Shown piece after piece: positions 51,868-60,956 of a stretch of DNA of 64,000 nt. The position numbers and the translations under genes were made by a program. Each line of letters opens with the position of its first letter. Position 1 is the first letter of the stretch. The DNA comes from Lysinibacillus sp. JNUCC-52 (GTDB lineage Bacteria > Bacillota > Bacilli > Bacillales_A > Planococcaceae), in the NCBI RefSeq assembly GCF_015999545.1, contig NZ_CP065546.1:4248001-4312000 (forward strand), in the 5' to 3' direction. The notes under the pieces are model-generated. The model saw only the letters and a program-made list of their open reading frames with translations, made no database searches and was not told the DNA's origin.

Positions 51868-53220
51868 ATGAAAAAAGCTGATATGTCACCTGTGGATTTT
51901 GACAACTTTCTAGAAGGTGTATCGCATCAATATAAAAAGTCAGCCATCTACAAATTTTTTGCTTTTAGCTTATTTGGTATTTTCATGTTCTTTATCTCTA
52001 TCACCCTAAATGGTAAAAAAACAATACCGCTTGATCATTTAGTGACATTTATTCGTACACAGTTTTCGTCAGCCATTGTTTACTATATTTTAATCATTGT
52101 TATTGCTGGCGCCGTTTATCCTTTTTATAAAAGAACGTGGAATCGATCGGTAGTAGAAATAGTAATCTCTCTATTAAAAATAATCGGTGCAATTGCCTCT
52201 ATATTAGTTGTCTTTAAAGTTGGTCCGAGCTGGCTTTTAGCTGCAGATATGGGACCCTATTGGTATAACTCACTGCTTACACCAATCGGAGTATTAGTTC
52301 CAATTGGTGCCATATTTTTAGCTATGTTGGTAGGCTATGGATTGTTGGAGTTTATCGGTATTATAGTGCAGCCAATTATGCGGCCAATTTGGAAAACGCC
52401 TGGTCGATCGGCGATTGATGCGGTTGCCTCATTTGTCGGTAGCTATTCTATCGGTTTATTAATTACGAATCGCATTTATAAGGAAGGAAAATATACAACA
52501 AAGGAAGCGGTGATTATTGCTACTGGATTTTCGACCGTTTCAGTTACCTTTATGATTGTCGTTGCAAAAACACTAGGTCTAATGGATATTTGGAATCTTT
52601 ATTTTTGGGTGACGTTTCTTGTGACATTTTTAGTAACAGCCATCAGTGTTCGGATTTGGCCTATTCGAAATATGAGTACGGACTATTACAACCAGATGGA
52701 TGGGGATGTAGAGAAAATTGTAAAAGAAAAACGTTTGCAATGTGCATGGAGAGAGGCGTTACAAACAGCTGAGAATGCACCGAATCTGTGGCAAAGTATG
52801 AAGGACAATGTGAAAGATGGTTTAGTGATGGCTATGGGGATTTTACCAACAATTATGTCCATTGGCTTAATCGGTTTATGGCTTGTTAATAATACACCTA
52901 TCTTTGATTATGCTGCTTACTTGTTTGTACCTATTACCTATTTACTGCAAATGACAGAGCCGTTAATAGTGGCAAAAGCGGCCGTCATTAATTTAATTGA
53001 TATGTTTTTACCTTCACTTGTAGCTATAGATAGTGCTATAGAGACGCGATTTATTGTTGGAACTTTATCGATATCTGCCATTCTCTTTTTCTCTGCATTA
53101 ATTCCTTGTATTCTATCAACGGAAATTCCCATTTCTTTAGGCAAGATGATTGCAGTATGGTTTGTACGAACGGTTTTAACGCTCATTATCGTCACGCCTA
53201 TCGCCTATATACTTTTGTAA
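51868..53220 (+). CDS. YjiH family (nucleoside recognition/GATE domain) membrane transporter
   Basis: A 450-residue membrane protein with about ten helices and two Gate-type repeats (FVGSYSIGLLITNRIYKEG, STVSVTFMIVVAKTLG; later VKDGLVMAMGILPTIMSIG). YjiH relatives are thought to be transporters of small amino-acid-related compounds; E. coli yjiH-yjiG stand next to the isoaspartyl dipeptidase gene iadA, and here the gene stands with two M20 hydrolases. ATG 51868 fits AAGGAGG seven bases upstream; the ATG at 51862 is too close. Likely uptake system for the operon's substrate. Confidence 0.8.
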   Translation: MKKADMSPVDFDNFLEGVSHQYKKSAIYKFFAFSLFGIFMFFISITLNGKKTIPLDHLVTFIRTQFSSAIVYYILIIVIAGAVYPFYKRTWNRSVVEIVISLLKIIGAIASILVVFKVGPSWLLAADMGPYWYNSLLTPIGVLVPIGAIFLAMLVGYGLLEFIGIIVQPIMRPIWKTPGRSAIDAVASFVGSYSIGLLITNRIYKEGKYTTKEAVIIATGFSTVSVTFMIVVAKTLGLMDIWNLYFWVTFLVTFLVTAISVRIWPIRNMSTDYYNQMDGDVEKIVKEKRLQCAWREALQTAENAPNLWQSMKDNVKDGLVMAMGILPTIMSIGLIGLWLVNNTPIFDYAAYLFVPITYLLQMTEPLIVAKAAVINLIDMFLPSLVAIDSAIETRFIVGTLSISAILFFSALIPCILSTEIPISLGKMIAVWFVRTVLTLIIVTPIAYILL

Positions 53221-53232
53221 AGGAGTGGTCGT

Positions 53233-54498
53233 GTGTTAAAAAGACCAGACATGATTATTCAAAATGCAGCACAAATATTACCTTGTACAGGTGATAGCAT
53301 GCAAGACTTTCAAGTGTTAACCAATCAGGCAATCGTTATAGATGGACAAAAAATTATCGATATTTGTAGCCATCAACAGCTTGAACAACGCTATGTAGTG
53401 GATGCTACTAACAGTATTGATGCAAGTGGGAAAGTAGTGGCTCCTGGTTATATTGATGCACATACACATCTGGTGTTTCATGGTAGTCGAGTTGAAGAGT
53501 ATGCCGCTAAACTTACTGGAAATATAGAAGAAAATTTAAAAAAGCTTGCTATTACGACAGGACCAAATCGAACAATCGAACTTACGCGAGATACTTCAGA
53601 GGAGGAGCTTTTCGAACAAGCGAAAAAACGAATATTGACGATGCTTAAGCATGGTACAACAACGGTAGAGAGTAAAAGTGGCTACGGTTTAACACTAGAA
53701 AGTGAGCTAAAAATTTTACGAGTAGGTCGACGCTTAAGCGATCTTACTCCTCTTGATGTAGTCAATACATTTTTAGGAGCGCACGGGATTCCAGATCATT
53801 TAACAAAGGAACAATATGTGGATGAAATTGTTGAAGTGATGATTCCGCAAGTAGCCCAACATCATTTAGCAGAGTTTTGTGATGTTTGGTGTGATGAAGG
53901 CTATTTTACTGAGCTTGAATCCGAACGTATTTTACAAGCGGGCTTAGCACATGGATTATTACCTAAAATTCATGCGGATGCCTATTCGTATATCGGCGGT
54001 TCAGATTTAGCTGCGCGCATGAAAATGATTTCCATTGACCATCTCAATTACACACCAGAAGATGTTATGACACAACTAGCGAAGGCTGGAGTTGTCGGTG
54101 TATTAATGCCTGCATTAGATTTCGCTGTTGCCCATAAGAAACCATTTGAAGCGCGGAAAATGCTTGATAAAGGTATGCAAATAGCACTAGCAACAGATAT
54201 GTGCCCTGCTTGTTATACGACTTCTATGTCCTTTGTAATTAATTTAGCATGTAGACTCTATCAATTTTCAGTAGAGGAAGCAATTAAGGCGGCGACAAAA
54301 ATGGCTGCAAAGGCTCTAAATCTTACAGATCGAGGAACAATAGAAGTTGGTAAAATGGCAGATCTTCAAATATGGGATGTACCAAATTACAAGTATGTAG
54401 CATATGAACTTGGAACGAATATTGTAGAGACGGTTATTAAAAGCGGGCAAATTGTTATAAGTAATGGGACATGGGCAAAGGAAGGCACATTTAGTTAG
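53233..54498 (+). CDS. hutI: Imidazolonepropionase-like amidohydrolase, divergent
   Basis: A 421-residue amidohydrolase-superfamily enzyme that matches HutI throughout: metal-binding HTH in IDAHTHLVFHGSR (77-79), KSGYGLT (148-154), GAHGIP (182-187), His 247 in KIHADA, DHLNY (269-273) and Asp 322 in ATDMCP. HutI hydrolyses imidazolonepropionate to N-formimino-glutamate. Three positions differ from canonical enzymes: the catalytic/substrate Glu of HADE is Ala (250), the Tyr of the GATY segment is missing, and TDFNPGS is TDMCPAC. Metal site intact, substrate site changed. GTG 53233 has AAAGGAG upstream. Confidence 0.8.
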   Translation: MLKRPDMIIQNAAQILPCTGDSMQDFQVLTNQAIVIDGQKIIDICSHQQLEQRYVVDATNSIDASGKVVAPGYIDAHTHLVFHGSRVEEYAAKLTGNIEENLKKLAITTGPNRTIELTRDTSEEELFEQAKKRILTMLKHGTTTVESKSGYGLTLESELKILRVGRRLSDLTPLDVVNTFLGAHGIPDHLTKEQYVDEIVEVMIPQVAQHHLAEFCDVWCDEGYFTELESERILQAGLAHGLLPKIHADAYSYIGGSDLAARMKMISIDHLNYTPEDVMTQLAKAGVVGVLMPALDFAVAHKKPFEARKMLDKGMQIALATDMCPACYTTSMSFVINLACRLYQFSVEEAIKAATKMAAKALNLTDRGTIEVGKMADLQIWDVPNYKYVAYELGTNIVETVIKSGQIVISNGTWAKEGTFS

Positions 54499-54513
54499 AA
54501 GGGAGAATTAGTA

Positions 54514-55677
54514 ATGACAATTGAATTTGCATCGAAAGCAGCGTCATATGTAAATGAAGAAAAGTTAGTACAATTATTTTTAGAAATGGCTAAAATTAAT
54601 GGCCCAAGTAGTAAGGAGAGTCTAGTAGCAGCATTTTTAAAAGAGACATTACCAAAGCTTGGCTTTCAATTAACATTCGATGAAGCACATGAACATTTTA
54701 ATGGTGAAGTTGGGAATCTAATTGCTTGGCATCCGGGAACGGATAATACGATTCCGCCATTATTTTTTTCTACACATATGGATACGGTGTTACCAACCGA
54801 GCACCTCAAACCTATTATCAAGGAAGGGATTATTTATTCAGATGGTACGACGATTTTAGGGGCGGATGATCGGGCGGCACTAGCTTCTTATATCGAAGCA
54901 ATGCGCGCTATTATTGAAAGTGATGTCCCGCATGGTCCAATTGAATTCATTTTAACAGTAAATGAACAAGCAGGTTTAGTTGGTGCAAAATATATGGATT
55001 ATAACAAGATTAAAAGTAAAAATGGATATATCTTTGATAGTAGCGGGGATGTTGGTCAAATCATTTTACAAGGTCCTTTCAGTAGTAGAATTTGGTTCAC
55101 TGTGAAAGGCAATGCCGCCCATATAGCGCTCAATGCAGAGGCAGGAAATAATGCATTTATTATTGCTTCCGAAGGGTTGTTATCAATGGAGCTTGGAGAA
55201 ATTGATAGTGAAACATTAGCAAATGTAGGGATTATAAGTGGTGGAGAACTAACTTCAATAATACCAGGTTCAGTGACGCTTGGTGGCGAAGTAAGAAGTT
55301 TTTCAAAGGAGAAGCTGGACGCACAATTGCAACATATGCAACTAGCGATGGAAAGAGCAGCACAGAAATTTCAGGGGACGGTCGAGGTTAACATTGAAGA
55401 AAAGTATTTGGGCTTTAATATTTCTGAGGAAGATGATCTTGTGAAAACGGTAAAAAAAGCGGCTGATAATATTTGCGTTTCATCCTATTTAACAAAAACA
55501 TTAGGTGGCGCAGATACGAATGTATTAAATGAACATGGATTAACATGTATTACGCTCGGAAACGGATTTCAGAATATTCACTCTTTTAGAGAAAATATTA
55601 GTATTGAAAACTTAGTTAATACGGGTAGATTAACTGCTGCATTAATTGAGCAGTGGTATGAACTCCATAAAAATTAA
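54514..55677 (+). CDS. M20 family peptidase (PepT-like)
   Basis: A 387-residue M20 metallopeptidase related to PepT and YqjE. Metal and catalytic segments: STHMDTVLP (His 88, Asp 90), GADDRAALA (Asp 118), VNEQAGLVGA (Glu 151), DSSGDVG and NIHSFRENI (last His). In most M20 enzymes the Glu pair is EE; here the second, metal-binding one is Gln 152. M20 enzymes split dipeptides, tripeptides or acyl-amino acids. Its place in a hut-like operon suggests it frees a histidine-type amino acid from a conjugate, or opens the pathway's final product. AGAAGGGAG before the ATG. Confidence 0.85.
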   Translation: MTIEFASKAASYVNEEKLVQLFLEMAKINGPSSKESLVAAFLKETLPKLGFQLTFDEAHEHFNGEVGNLIAWHPGTDNTIPPLFFSTHMDTVLPTEHLKPIIKEGIIYSDGTTILGADDRAALASYIEAMRAIIESDVPHGPIEFILTVNEQAGLVGAKYMDYNKIKSKNGYIFDSSGDVGQIILQGPFSSRIWFTVKGNAAHIALNAEAGNNAFIIASEGLLSMELGEIDSETLANVGIISGGELTSIIPGSVTLGGEVRSFSKEKLDAQLQHMQLAMERAAQKFQGTVEVNIEEKYLGFNISEEDDLVKTVKKAADNICVSSYLTKTLGGADTNVLNEHGLTCITLGNGFQNIHSFRENISIENLVNTGRLTAALIEQWYELHKN

Positions 55678-55693
55678 AGGAGGAGAGTGTTAC

Positions 55694-56872
55694 ATGTCAA
55701 GCACTTTAAATGTAGCGAAAGAAATAGAGCAAGTAGTGCCGCAAATTTTACAGTGGAGAAGATATTTACATGAAAACCCTGAACTGTCGTATGAAGAATA
55801 TGCTACTGCAGATTTTGTTTACAATCAGTTAATCTCTTTTGGAAATTTAGTCGTAACGAGGCCGACAAAAACAAGTGTGTTAGCTGTTTTAAAGGGGACT
55901 TTACCAGGAGATTGTTTGGCATTCAGAGCAGATATGGATGCTTTGCCGATACAAGAAGAAACAGATTTACCGTTCGCTTCTAAAGTAGCGGGTGTAATGC
56001 ACGCTTGTGGTCATGATGGTCATACTGCTATGTTACTAGGCGCTGCTAAAATTTTATCTACGTTGCAGCAATCTTTAAAAGGGGAAATTCGCTTCATCTT
56101 TCAACATGCTGAGGAATTATTTCCAGGAGGCGCTAAAGAGATGGTAGCAGCTGGTGTAGTGGATGGTGTTGATCGCATAATAGGATTGCATTTATTTTCT
56201 ACGCTTCCAACAGGCAAAATAGGCATTTGTGCAGGCCCTTTTACAGCCAATTCAGATACGTTTGATTTAGAAATAATCGGAAAGGGAGGCCACTCCTCTC
56301 AGCCTCATGATTCTATTAATCCGATTTTAATAGGATCGCAAATTACAAATGTATTACACCATATCATTCCGCAAAAAGTGAATGCAGAAGAACGAGCGGT
56401 ACTTGCGGTGACAGAGTTTCATGCGGGTAGCGCCAAAAATATTATCCCTGATCGCTTAGTAATAGGTGGAAGTGTCCGAACATTCTCGCAGCAAGTGAGA
56501 GAACGGATTGCCCAACAAATAGCCATGCAAGTTCAGCATACGGTTGCTGCACATGGTGCTGATTATAATTTTACGTACAATGATGGTTATTCATCAGTAA
56601 TAAACGATGAACAATTAACTGCCGTAGTGGAAGGGGTTATCCAACAGCATTTTCCTTCCGATACCATTTTGCACATAGGGCCATTTATGGGCGGAGAAGA
56701 TTTCTCGGCATTTTTAACAAAAGTACCTGGTGTATTTATCGCGATTGGAGCAGCGTTTGATGATGAAACATTAAATTATCCTCATCATCATCCTAGATTT
56801 GCAGTAAATGAAGATTCATTAGCAATTGGATTAAAACTTTTTGTTCATTCAGCTTTAACATTAAATAGTTAA
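55694..56872 (+). CDS. M20D family amidohydrolase (N-acyl-amino-acid hydrolase type)
   Basis: A 392-residue zinc/manganese amidohydrolase of the IAA-amino acid hydrolase/hippurate hydrolase group. MHACGHDGHTAMLLGAA and FQHAEELFPGGAKEM carry the metal ligands, GLHLFSTLPTG and MGGEDFSAFL complete the site; the dimerisation domain lies near 185-295. Such enzymes remove acyl groups from amino acids. No hutG (formiminoglutamase) or N-formylglutamate deformylase is in the operon, so this enzyme is a candidate for the last step, or for removing an acyl group at the first. ATG 55694 follows AAAGGAGGAGAG. Confidence 0.9.
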   Translation: MSSTLNVAKEIEQVVPQILQWRRYLHENPELSYEEYATADFVYNQLISFGNLVVTRPTKTSVLAVLKGTLPGDCLAFRADMDALPIQEETDLPFASKVAGVMHACGHDGHTAMLLGAAKILSTLQQSLKGEIRFIFQHAEELFPGGAKEMVAAGVVDGVDRIIGLHLFSTLPTGKIGICAGPFTANSDTFDLEIIGKGGHSSQPHDSINPILIGSQITNVLHHIIPQKVNAEERAVLAVTEFHAGSAKNIIPDRLVIGGSVRTFSQQVRERIAQQIAMQVQHTVAAHGADYNFTYNDGYSSVINDEQLTAVVEGVIQQHFPSDTILHIGPFMGGEDFSAFLTKVPGVFIAIGAAFDDETLNYPHHHPRFAVNEDSLAIGLKLFVHSALTLNS

Positions 56873-56884
56873 AGGGGAGATTAA

Positions 56885-58054
56885 ATGGTTCAAGAACCTG
56901 TAATTGCAGCGATGATTATTTTAGGGCTCGTTGCGCTAGGAGAAATCATTTCCGTTATTAGTAAAGCAAGAGTGCCAATGCTTTTTGTGGCAATGATGGG
57001 CTATTTAATTTTGTTATGGCTAGGGATATTTCCGAAAGATTTGCTTGAAAACTCGACATTTTTAACGGTTGGCGCTTTATTAGGAACGGCACCTATTTTA
57101 GTTCATATGGGTACTTTAATTCCATTACGAATGATTCGCTCCCAATGGAAAGTAGTGTTAATTGCAATAATGGGTATGTTTTTTGCTTCACTCTTTATTT
57201 TAACAATTGTGACCGTCCTTTTTGATTATCAAACTGCTGTTGCAGGTACGGGACCATTAAATGGGGGTATTATTGCGGTTTTAATTACATCTGAGGGGAT
57301 AAAAGAATTGGGGTTTGTCAGCTTATTGACCATCCCTGCACTAATTATGGCTTTGCAGTCGTTAATTGGAATTCCACTAGCAAATTTATTGTTACGCAAA
57401 CATGCAACTGTGATTAGTGAGCAAATAAAAAGCGGTTCGTATGTAGCCTCCAACACTGTTGCATTTGGGCAAGAAGATAATGATCAATTAATCGTTCCTA
57501 AAAAGTTTCAAACGCCTTTAGTATTACTGTTTATGTTGTTTATTGGTGGGGCGCTAGCCGTAGTTTTAGCCAAATTAACTGGAATTCCGTATAGCTTATG
57601 GGCGTTGGCGATAGGTATTATCGGTCGGTTAGTGAAATTTTATCCTGAACGTGTTATGGAGAAATCAAATAGTTTTACCGTTGGGATGGCAGGAATTATT
57701 TTCATCGTTATTGGGATGATGAACGATATTACATTTGAGATGTTTATTGATAAATTACCTGCTGTATTAACAATTCTTTTCGTAGGAGTAACTGGCATTT
57801 TATTAGGGGGGTTACTAGGATCTAAGTTATTAAAGGTGAATCCTTTTCTTGGGATTCCAGTTGCTTTAACGTCTACATTCGGCTTTCCAGGTGATTACAT
57901 TGTATGTGAGGAAGTCAGTAGAAGCATTGGTAAAACGGAAGAAGAGCAAAGAAAAATCTTTAATGAAATTTTAACACCAATGCTCGTTGGAGGGTTTACG
58001 ACGGTAACCTTGGGAAGTGTTATTATTGCAAGTATTTTGATTAAAACAATATAA
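56885..58054 (+). CDS. Integral membrane protein, probable transporter
   Basis: A 389-residue protein with about eleven hydrophobic helices and two similar halves; GPLNGGIIAVLITSEGIKE and TSTFGFPGDYIVCEE hold the few charged residues within helices, as expected of a secondary transporter in the ion-transporter group. I cannot name the family. It lies between the M20D gene and the antiporter-like gene with short gaps (12 and 20 bases), so the three are co-expressed; the next gene may be its partner or an alternative importer. Confidence 0.75.
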   Translation: MVQEPVIAAMIILGLVALGEIISVISKARVPMLFVAMMGYLILLWLGIFPKDLLENSTFLTVGALLGTAPILVHMGTLIPLRMIRSQWKVVLIAIMGMFFASLFILTIVTVLFDYQTAVAGTGPLNGGIIAVLITSEGIKELGFVSLLTIPALIMALQSLIGIPLANLLLRKHATVISEQIKSGSYVASNTVAFGQEDNDQLIVPKKFQTPLVLLFMLFIGGALAVVLAKLTGIPYSLWALAIGIIGRLVKFYPERVMEKSNSFTVGMAGIIFIVIGMMNDITFEMFIDKLPAVLTILFVGVTGILLGGLLGSKLLKVNPFLGIPVALTSTFGFPGDYIVCEEVSRSIGKTEEEQRKIFNEILTPMLVGGFTTVTLGSVIIASILIKTI

Positions 58055-58074
58055 AACAGACAGTGGGGATGTAG

Positions 58075-59391
58075 ATGTTAGATAATCCTGTTTTAATCTC
58101 AGTCATTGTGTTATCCATTTTAAGTTTATGTGGTATTCACGTATTATTTGCTTTATTAATTGCGGCTATTGTTGCAGGGCTTGTTGCTGGTTTATCGCTC
58201 TCTGAATCACTTTCAATTTTTATTGGTGGAATGGGAGGTCAATCTGAGACGGCATTAAGTTATATATTGTTAGGAATCTTTGCGGCATTAATTGCGCATT
58301 CTGGTTTAGCAAACATTCTGATACAAAAATTATTGTCACTCGAAAAGCCTAATAAATACATTTTAATCTTTGCGTTGGCAATCATTGCGTGTTTATCAGG
58401 AACACTGATTCCCGTACATATTGCCTTTATTCCAATATTGATACCACCACTTTTATTTTTCTTTAATCAATTAAAAATGGATCGTCGTGCATTAGCATCA
58501 GCGCTAACATTTGGCTTAAAAATGCCCTACTTGTGGATTCCTGTTGGCTATGGATTAATATTTCAAGGAATTATTGCTAATGAGATGACAGCCAATGGCA
58601 TGGCCATTGTTCAAAGCCAAATACCAAAAGCGATGGCTATTCCTGCTATTGGTATGTTCGTTGGTTTAGCGATTGCTGTATTTGTTTCCTACAGAAAACC
58701 GCGAGAGTATAAGCAACTAGAAGAGGATATTAAAGACTATGAGCAAGCAAAATTAGAAAATAAAAAGGCATCCATGGATACGAAAGGATGGATAGCGATC
58801 GTTGCCATTTTTGTAGCACTGGGCATTCAATTATCATTAAGCTCATTAGTATTAGGCGCATTATCAGGCATTATCATTATGTTTATAGGCCGTGTAGTGT
58901 TTATTAAGGATAGTGAAGAAGTGGTCCAAAATGGCGTCAAACTAATGGGGGTTATTGCTTTTATTATGCTAATTGCCTCAGGCTATGCAACGATTTTAAA
59001 AGAAACAAATGCTATTACGGAGCTTGTAGAGGCAATGACTGGTATGACAGGACAAAGCAAACTTATAACAGCTATCCTTTTATTATTTATCGGTTTACTA
59101 GTAACAATGGGGATTGGCACATCTTTTGGCACCATTCCTATTTTAGCTGTAGTGTTCGTGCCGTTATGTGCGGCAGTTGGGTTTAGTGCGCTTGCAACAG
59201 CTGCGCTAATTGGAACAGCAGGTGCATTAGGGGATGCGGGTTCCCCTGCCTCTGATAGTACATTAGGTCCGACATCAGGGTTGAATGCAGATGGACAGCA
59301 CAATCATATTTGGGATACTTGTGTACCTACATTCTTACATTATAATATCCCTTTATTTATTTTTGGCATAATCGCTGCAATGGTTTTATAG
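58075..59391 (+). CDS. Na+/H+ antiporter family (YuiF/NhaC-like) transporter
   Basis: A 438-residue membrane protein with about twelve helices. The motif ALGDAGSPASDSTLGPTSGL near residues 384-403 and MGIGTSFGTIPILAVVF are typical of this antiporter-related family, whose members include amino acid permeases. Given its place in the operon it is more likely an amino-acid or acid permease than a pH-control antiporter. GTGGGGATG precedes the ATG. Confidence 0.82.
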   Translation: MLDNPVLISVIVLSILSLCGIHVLFALLIAAIVAGLVAGLSLSESLSIFIGGMGGQSETALSYILLGIFAALIAHSGLANILIQKLLSLEKPNKYILIFALAIIACLSGTLIPVHIAFIPILIPPLLFFFNQLKMDRRALASALTFGLKMPYLWIPVGYGLIFQGIIANEMTANGMAIVQSQIPKAMAIPAIGMFVGLAIAVFVSYRKPREYKQLEEDIKDYEQAKLENKKASMDTKGWIAIVAIFVALGIQLSLSSLVLGALSGIIIMFIGRVVFIKDSEEVVQNGVKLMGVIAFIMLIASGYATILKETNAITELVEAMTGMTGQSKLITAILLLFIGLLVTMGIGTSFGTIPILAVVFVPLCAAVGFSALATAALIGTAGALGDAGSPASDSTLGPTSGLNADGQHNHIWDTCVPTFLHYNIPLFIFGIIAAMVL

Positions 59392-59428
59392 AAAAAAAGT
59401 CGTAACAATCAAAGGGGTGGAGTTCTAG

Positions 59429-60934
59429 ATGGAAGTTATTCAGTTGGATGGTCATACATTGACGATAACGCAAATTGATCAAATAGCGAGGGGGCATGCT
59501 CAAGTTGCCATTGCACCAAGCGCTTTAGAAAGAGTGCAAGCAAGCCGTGCTCGAATTGAACAAAGATTAGCGGATGGACATACTATTTATGGTGTAAATA
59601 CAGGCTTTGGGAAACTAAGCGATGTCCAAATTGCCGACGAGGATAATGAATTATTACAATTAAATTTGCTACGCGCTGACGCGGTTGGTGTAGGGGTGCC
59701 ATTGGATACAGCAGTTGTTCGTTCAATGATGGTTTTACGTGCCAATGCTTTAGCGAAAGGATACTCTGGCATACGGCAAGCAACACTTCAATTACTAGTG
59801 GATTTAATTAATCATCATGTTCATCCTATTGTCCCTTCCCAAGGATCAGTTGGAGCAAGTGGTGATTTAGCCCCTCTGTCACATATCGCATTAGTTTTGA
59901 TTGGAGAGGGCAAGGCAGAAGTAAATGGACATGTTATGTCAGGGCAGGAAGCATTAGCAAAAGTGGGGTTAACAGCTGTCCGACTGCAAGCGAAAGAAGG
60001 ACTTGCATTAATAAATGGGACACAGGCGATGACTGGTATAGGGGTAATGACAATTAAAGAAGCGGAACGTCTTGGCTATATAGCAGATATGGCAGCCTGT
60101 CTCACAATGGAAGCGTTACAGGGCATTATTTCTGCATTTGATGCTGATTTATTGGCTGTGCGCCCTCATGCTGAACTTGCTATGGTTGGTAATCGAATTC
60201 GAAAGTGGTTAACTGGTAGTCAAAGGATAACGACGCAAGGTGCAGTCCGTATGCAGGATGCCTATTCAATACGTTGTGTGCCGCAAGTTCATGGTGCATC
60301 TTGGCAATGTTTTGATTATGTCCAGCAACGTTTGCAGACGGAAATCAATGCAACGACAGATAACCCGATTGTATTAGAAAATGGTGAGGTGTTATCTGGT
60401 GGTCATTTCCACGGGCAGCCGATTGCACTTGCAATGGATTTTTTAAAAGTAGGCGTAGCGGAGTGGGCGAATATTTCTGAGCGAAGAACGGAACGTTTAG
60501 TGAATCCTCAATTAAGTGGATTATCACCATTTTTAGCAACAGATCCAGGACTTGAATGTGGTTTAATGGTCGTACAATATGTTGCAGCATCTCTTGTTTC
60601 TGAGAACAAAGTACTTGCGCATCCATCGAGTGTCGATTCTATTCCTACTTCTGGCAATCAAGAGGATCATGTCAGTATGGGGACAACTGCGGCAAGGCAA
60701 GCACGACAAATTGTGCATAATAGTGCACGGGTGCTTGCCATTGAATTAATCGCCGCTTCTCAAGCTATTTATTTAGAGCAAGCAGAAGAGCAATTAGCAC
60801 CTACAACACGTAAATATTTAAATATCATACGTTCGTTTTGCCCACCATTAGAAGGGGACAAAGCGATTGGTGAAGAAACAGAGGCACTGGCAAACTATTT
60901 ATTAAATAGTAATGATATTTTAACGATTGGGTAG
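59429..60934 (+). CDS. hutH: Histidine ammonia-lyase-like enzyme, changed substrate pocket
   Basis: A 501-residue MIO ammonia-lyase. The cofactor triad Ala-Ser-Gly is 143-145 in GSVGASGDLAPLSH; YGVNTGFGKLSD, NGTQAM, QDAYSIRC and GNQEDHVSMG are the other active-site segments. HAL turns histidine into urocanate and ammonia. In canonical HAL the residues that hold the imidazole include a Ser-His pair in NLLxSHAxGVG; here it is NLLRADAVGVG, with Asp 84 in place of His. The loop GGNFHGEP is GGHFHGQP (324-331). Specificity in this superfamily is set by these positions, so the substrate may be a histidine relative. Last gene of the operon; AAAGGGGTGG upstream. Confidence 0.82.
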   Translation: MEVIQLDGHTLTITQIDQIARGHAQVAIAPSALERVQASRARIEQRLADGHTIYGVNTGFGKLSDVQIADEDNELLQLNLLRADAVGVGVPLDTAVVRSMMVLRANALAKGYSGIRQATLQLLVDLINHHVHPIVPSQGSVGASGDLAPLSHIALVLIGEGKAEVNGHVMSGQEALAKVGLTAVRLQAKEGLALINGTQAMTGIGVMTIKEAERLGYIADMAACLTMEALQGIISAFDADLLAVRPHAELAMVGNRIRKWLTGSQRITTQGAVRMQDAYSIRCVPQVHGASWQCFDYVQQRLQTEINATTDNPIVLENGEVLSGGHFHGQPIALAMDFLKVGVAEWANISERRTERLVNPQLSGLSPFLATDPGLECGLMVVQYVAASLVSENKVLAHPSSVDSIPTSGNQEDHVSMGTTAARQARQIVHNSARVLAIELIAASQAIYLEQAEEQLAPTTRKYLNIIRSFCPPLEGDKAIGEETEALANYLLNSNDILTIG

Positions 60935-60935
60935 A

Positions 60936-60956
60936 AATTGTTTGAGTGCCTAGCGC
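60936..60956. repeat. Short palindromic repeat, copy 3 (decayed)
   Basis: AATTGTTTGAGTGCCTAGCG right after the hutH-like stop; matches the other copies at 41971 and 48006 (inverted) except in the right half of the palindrome. Confidence 0.5.
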
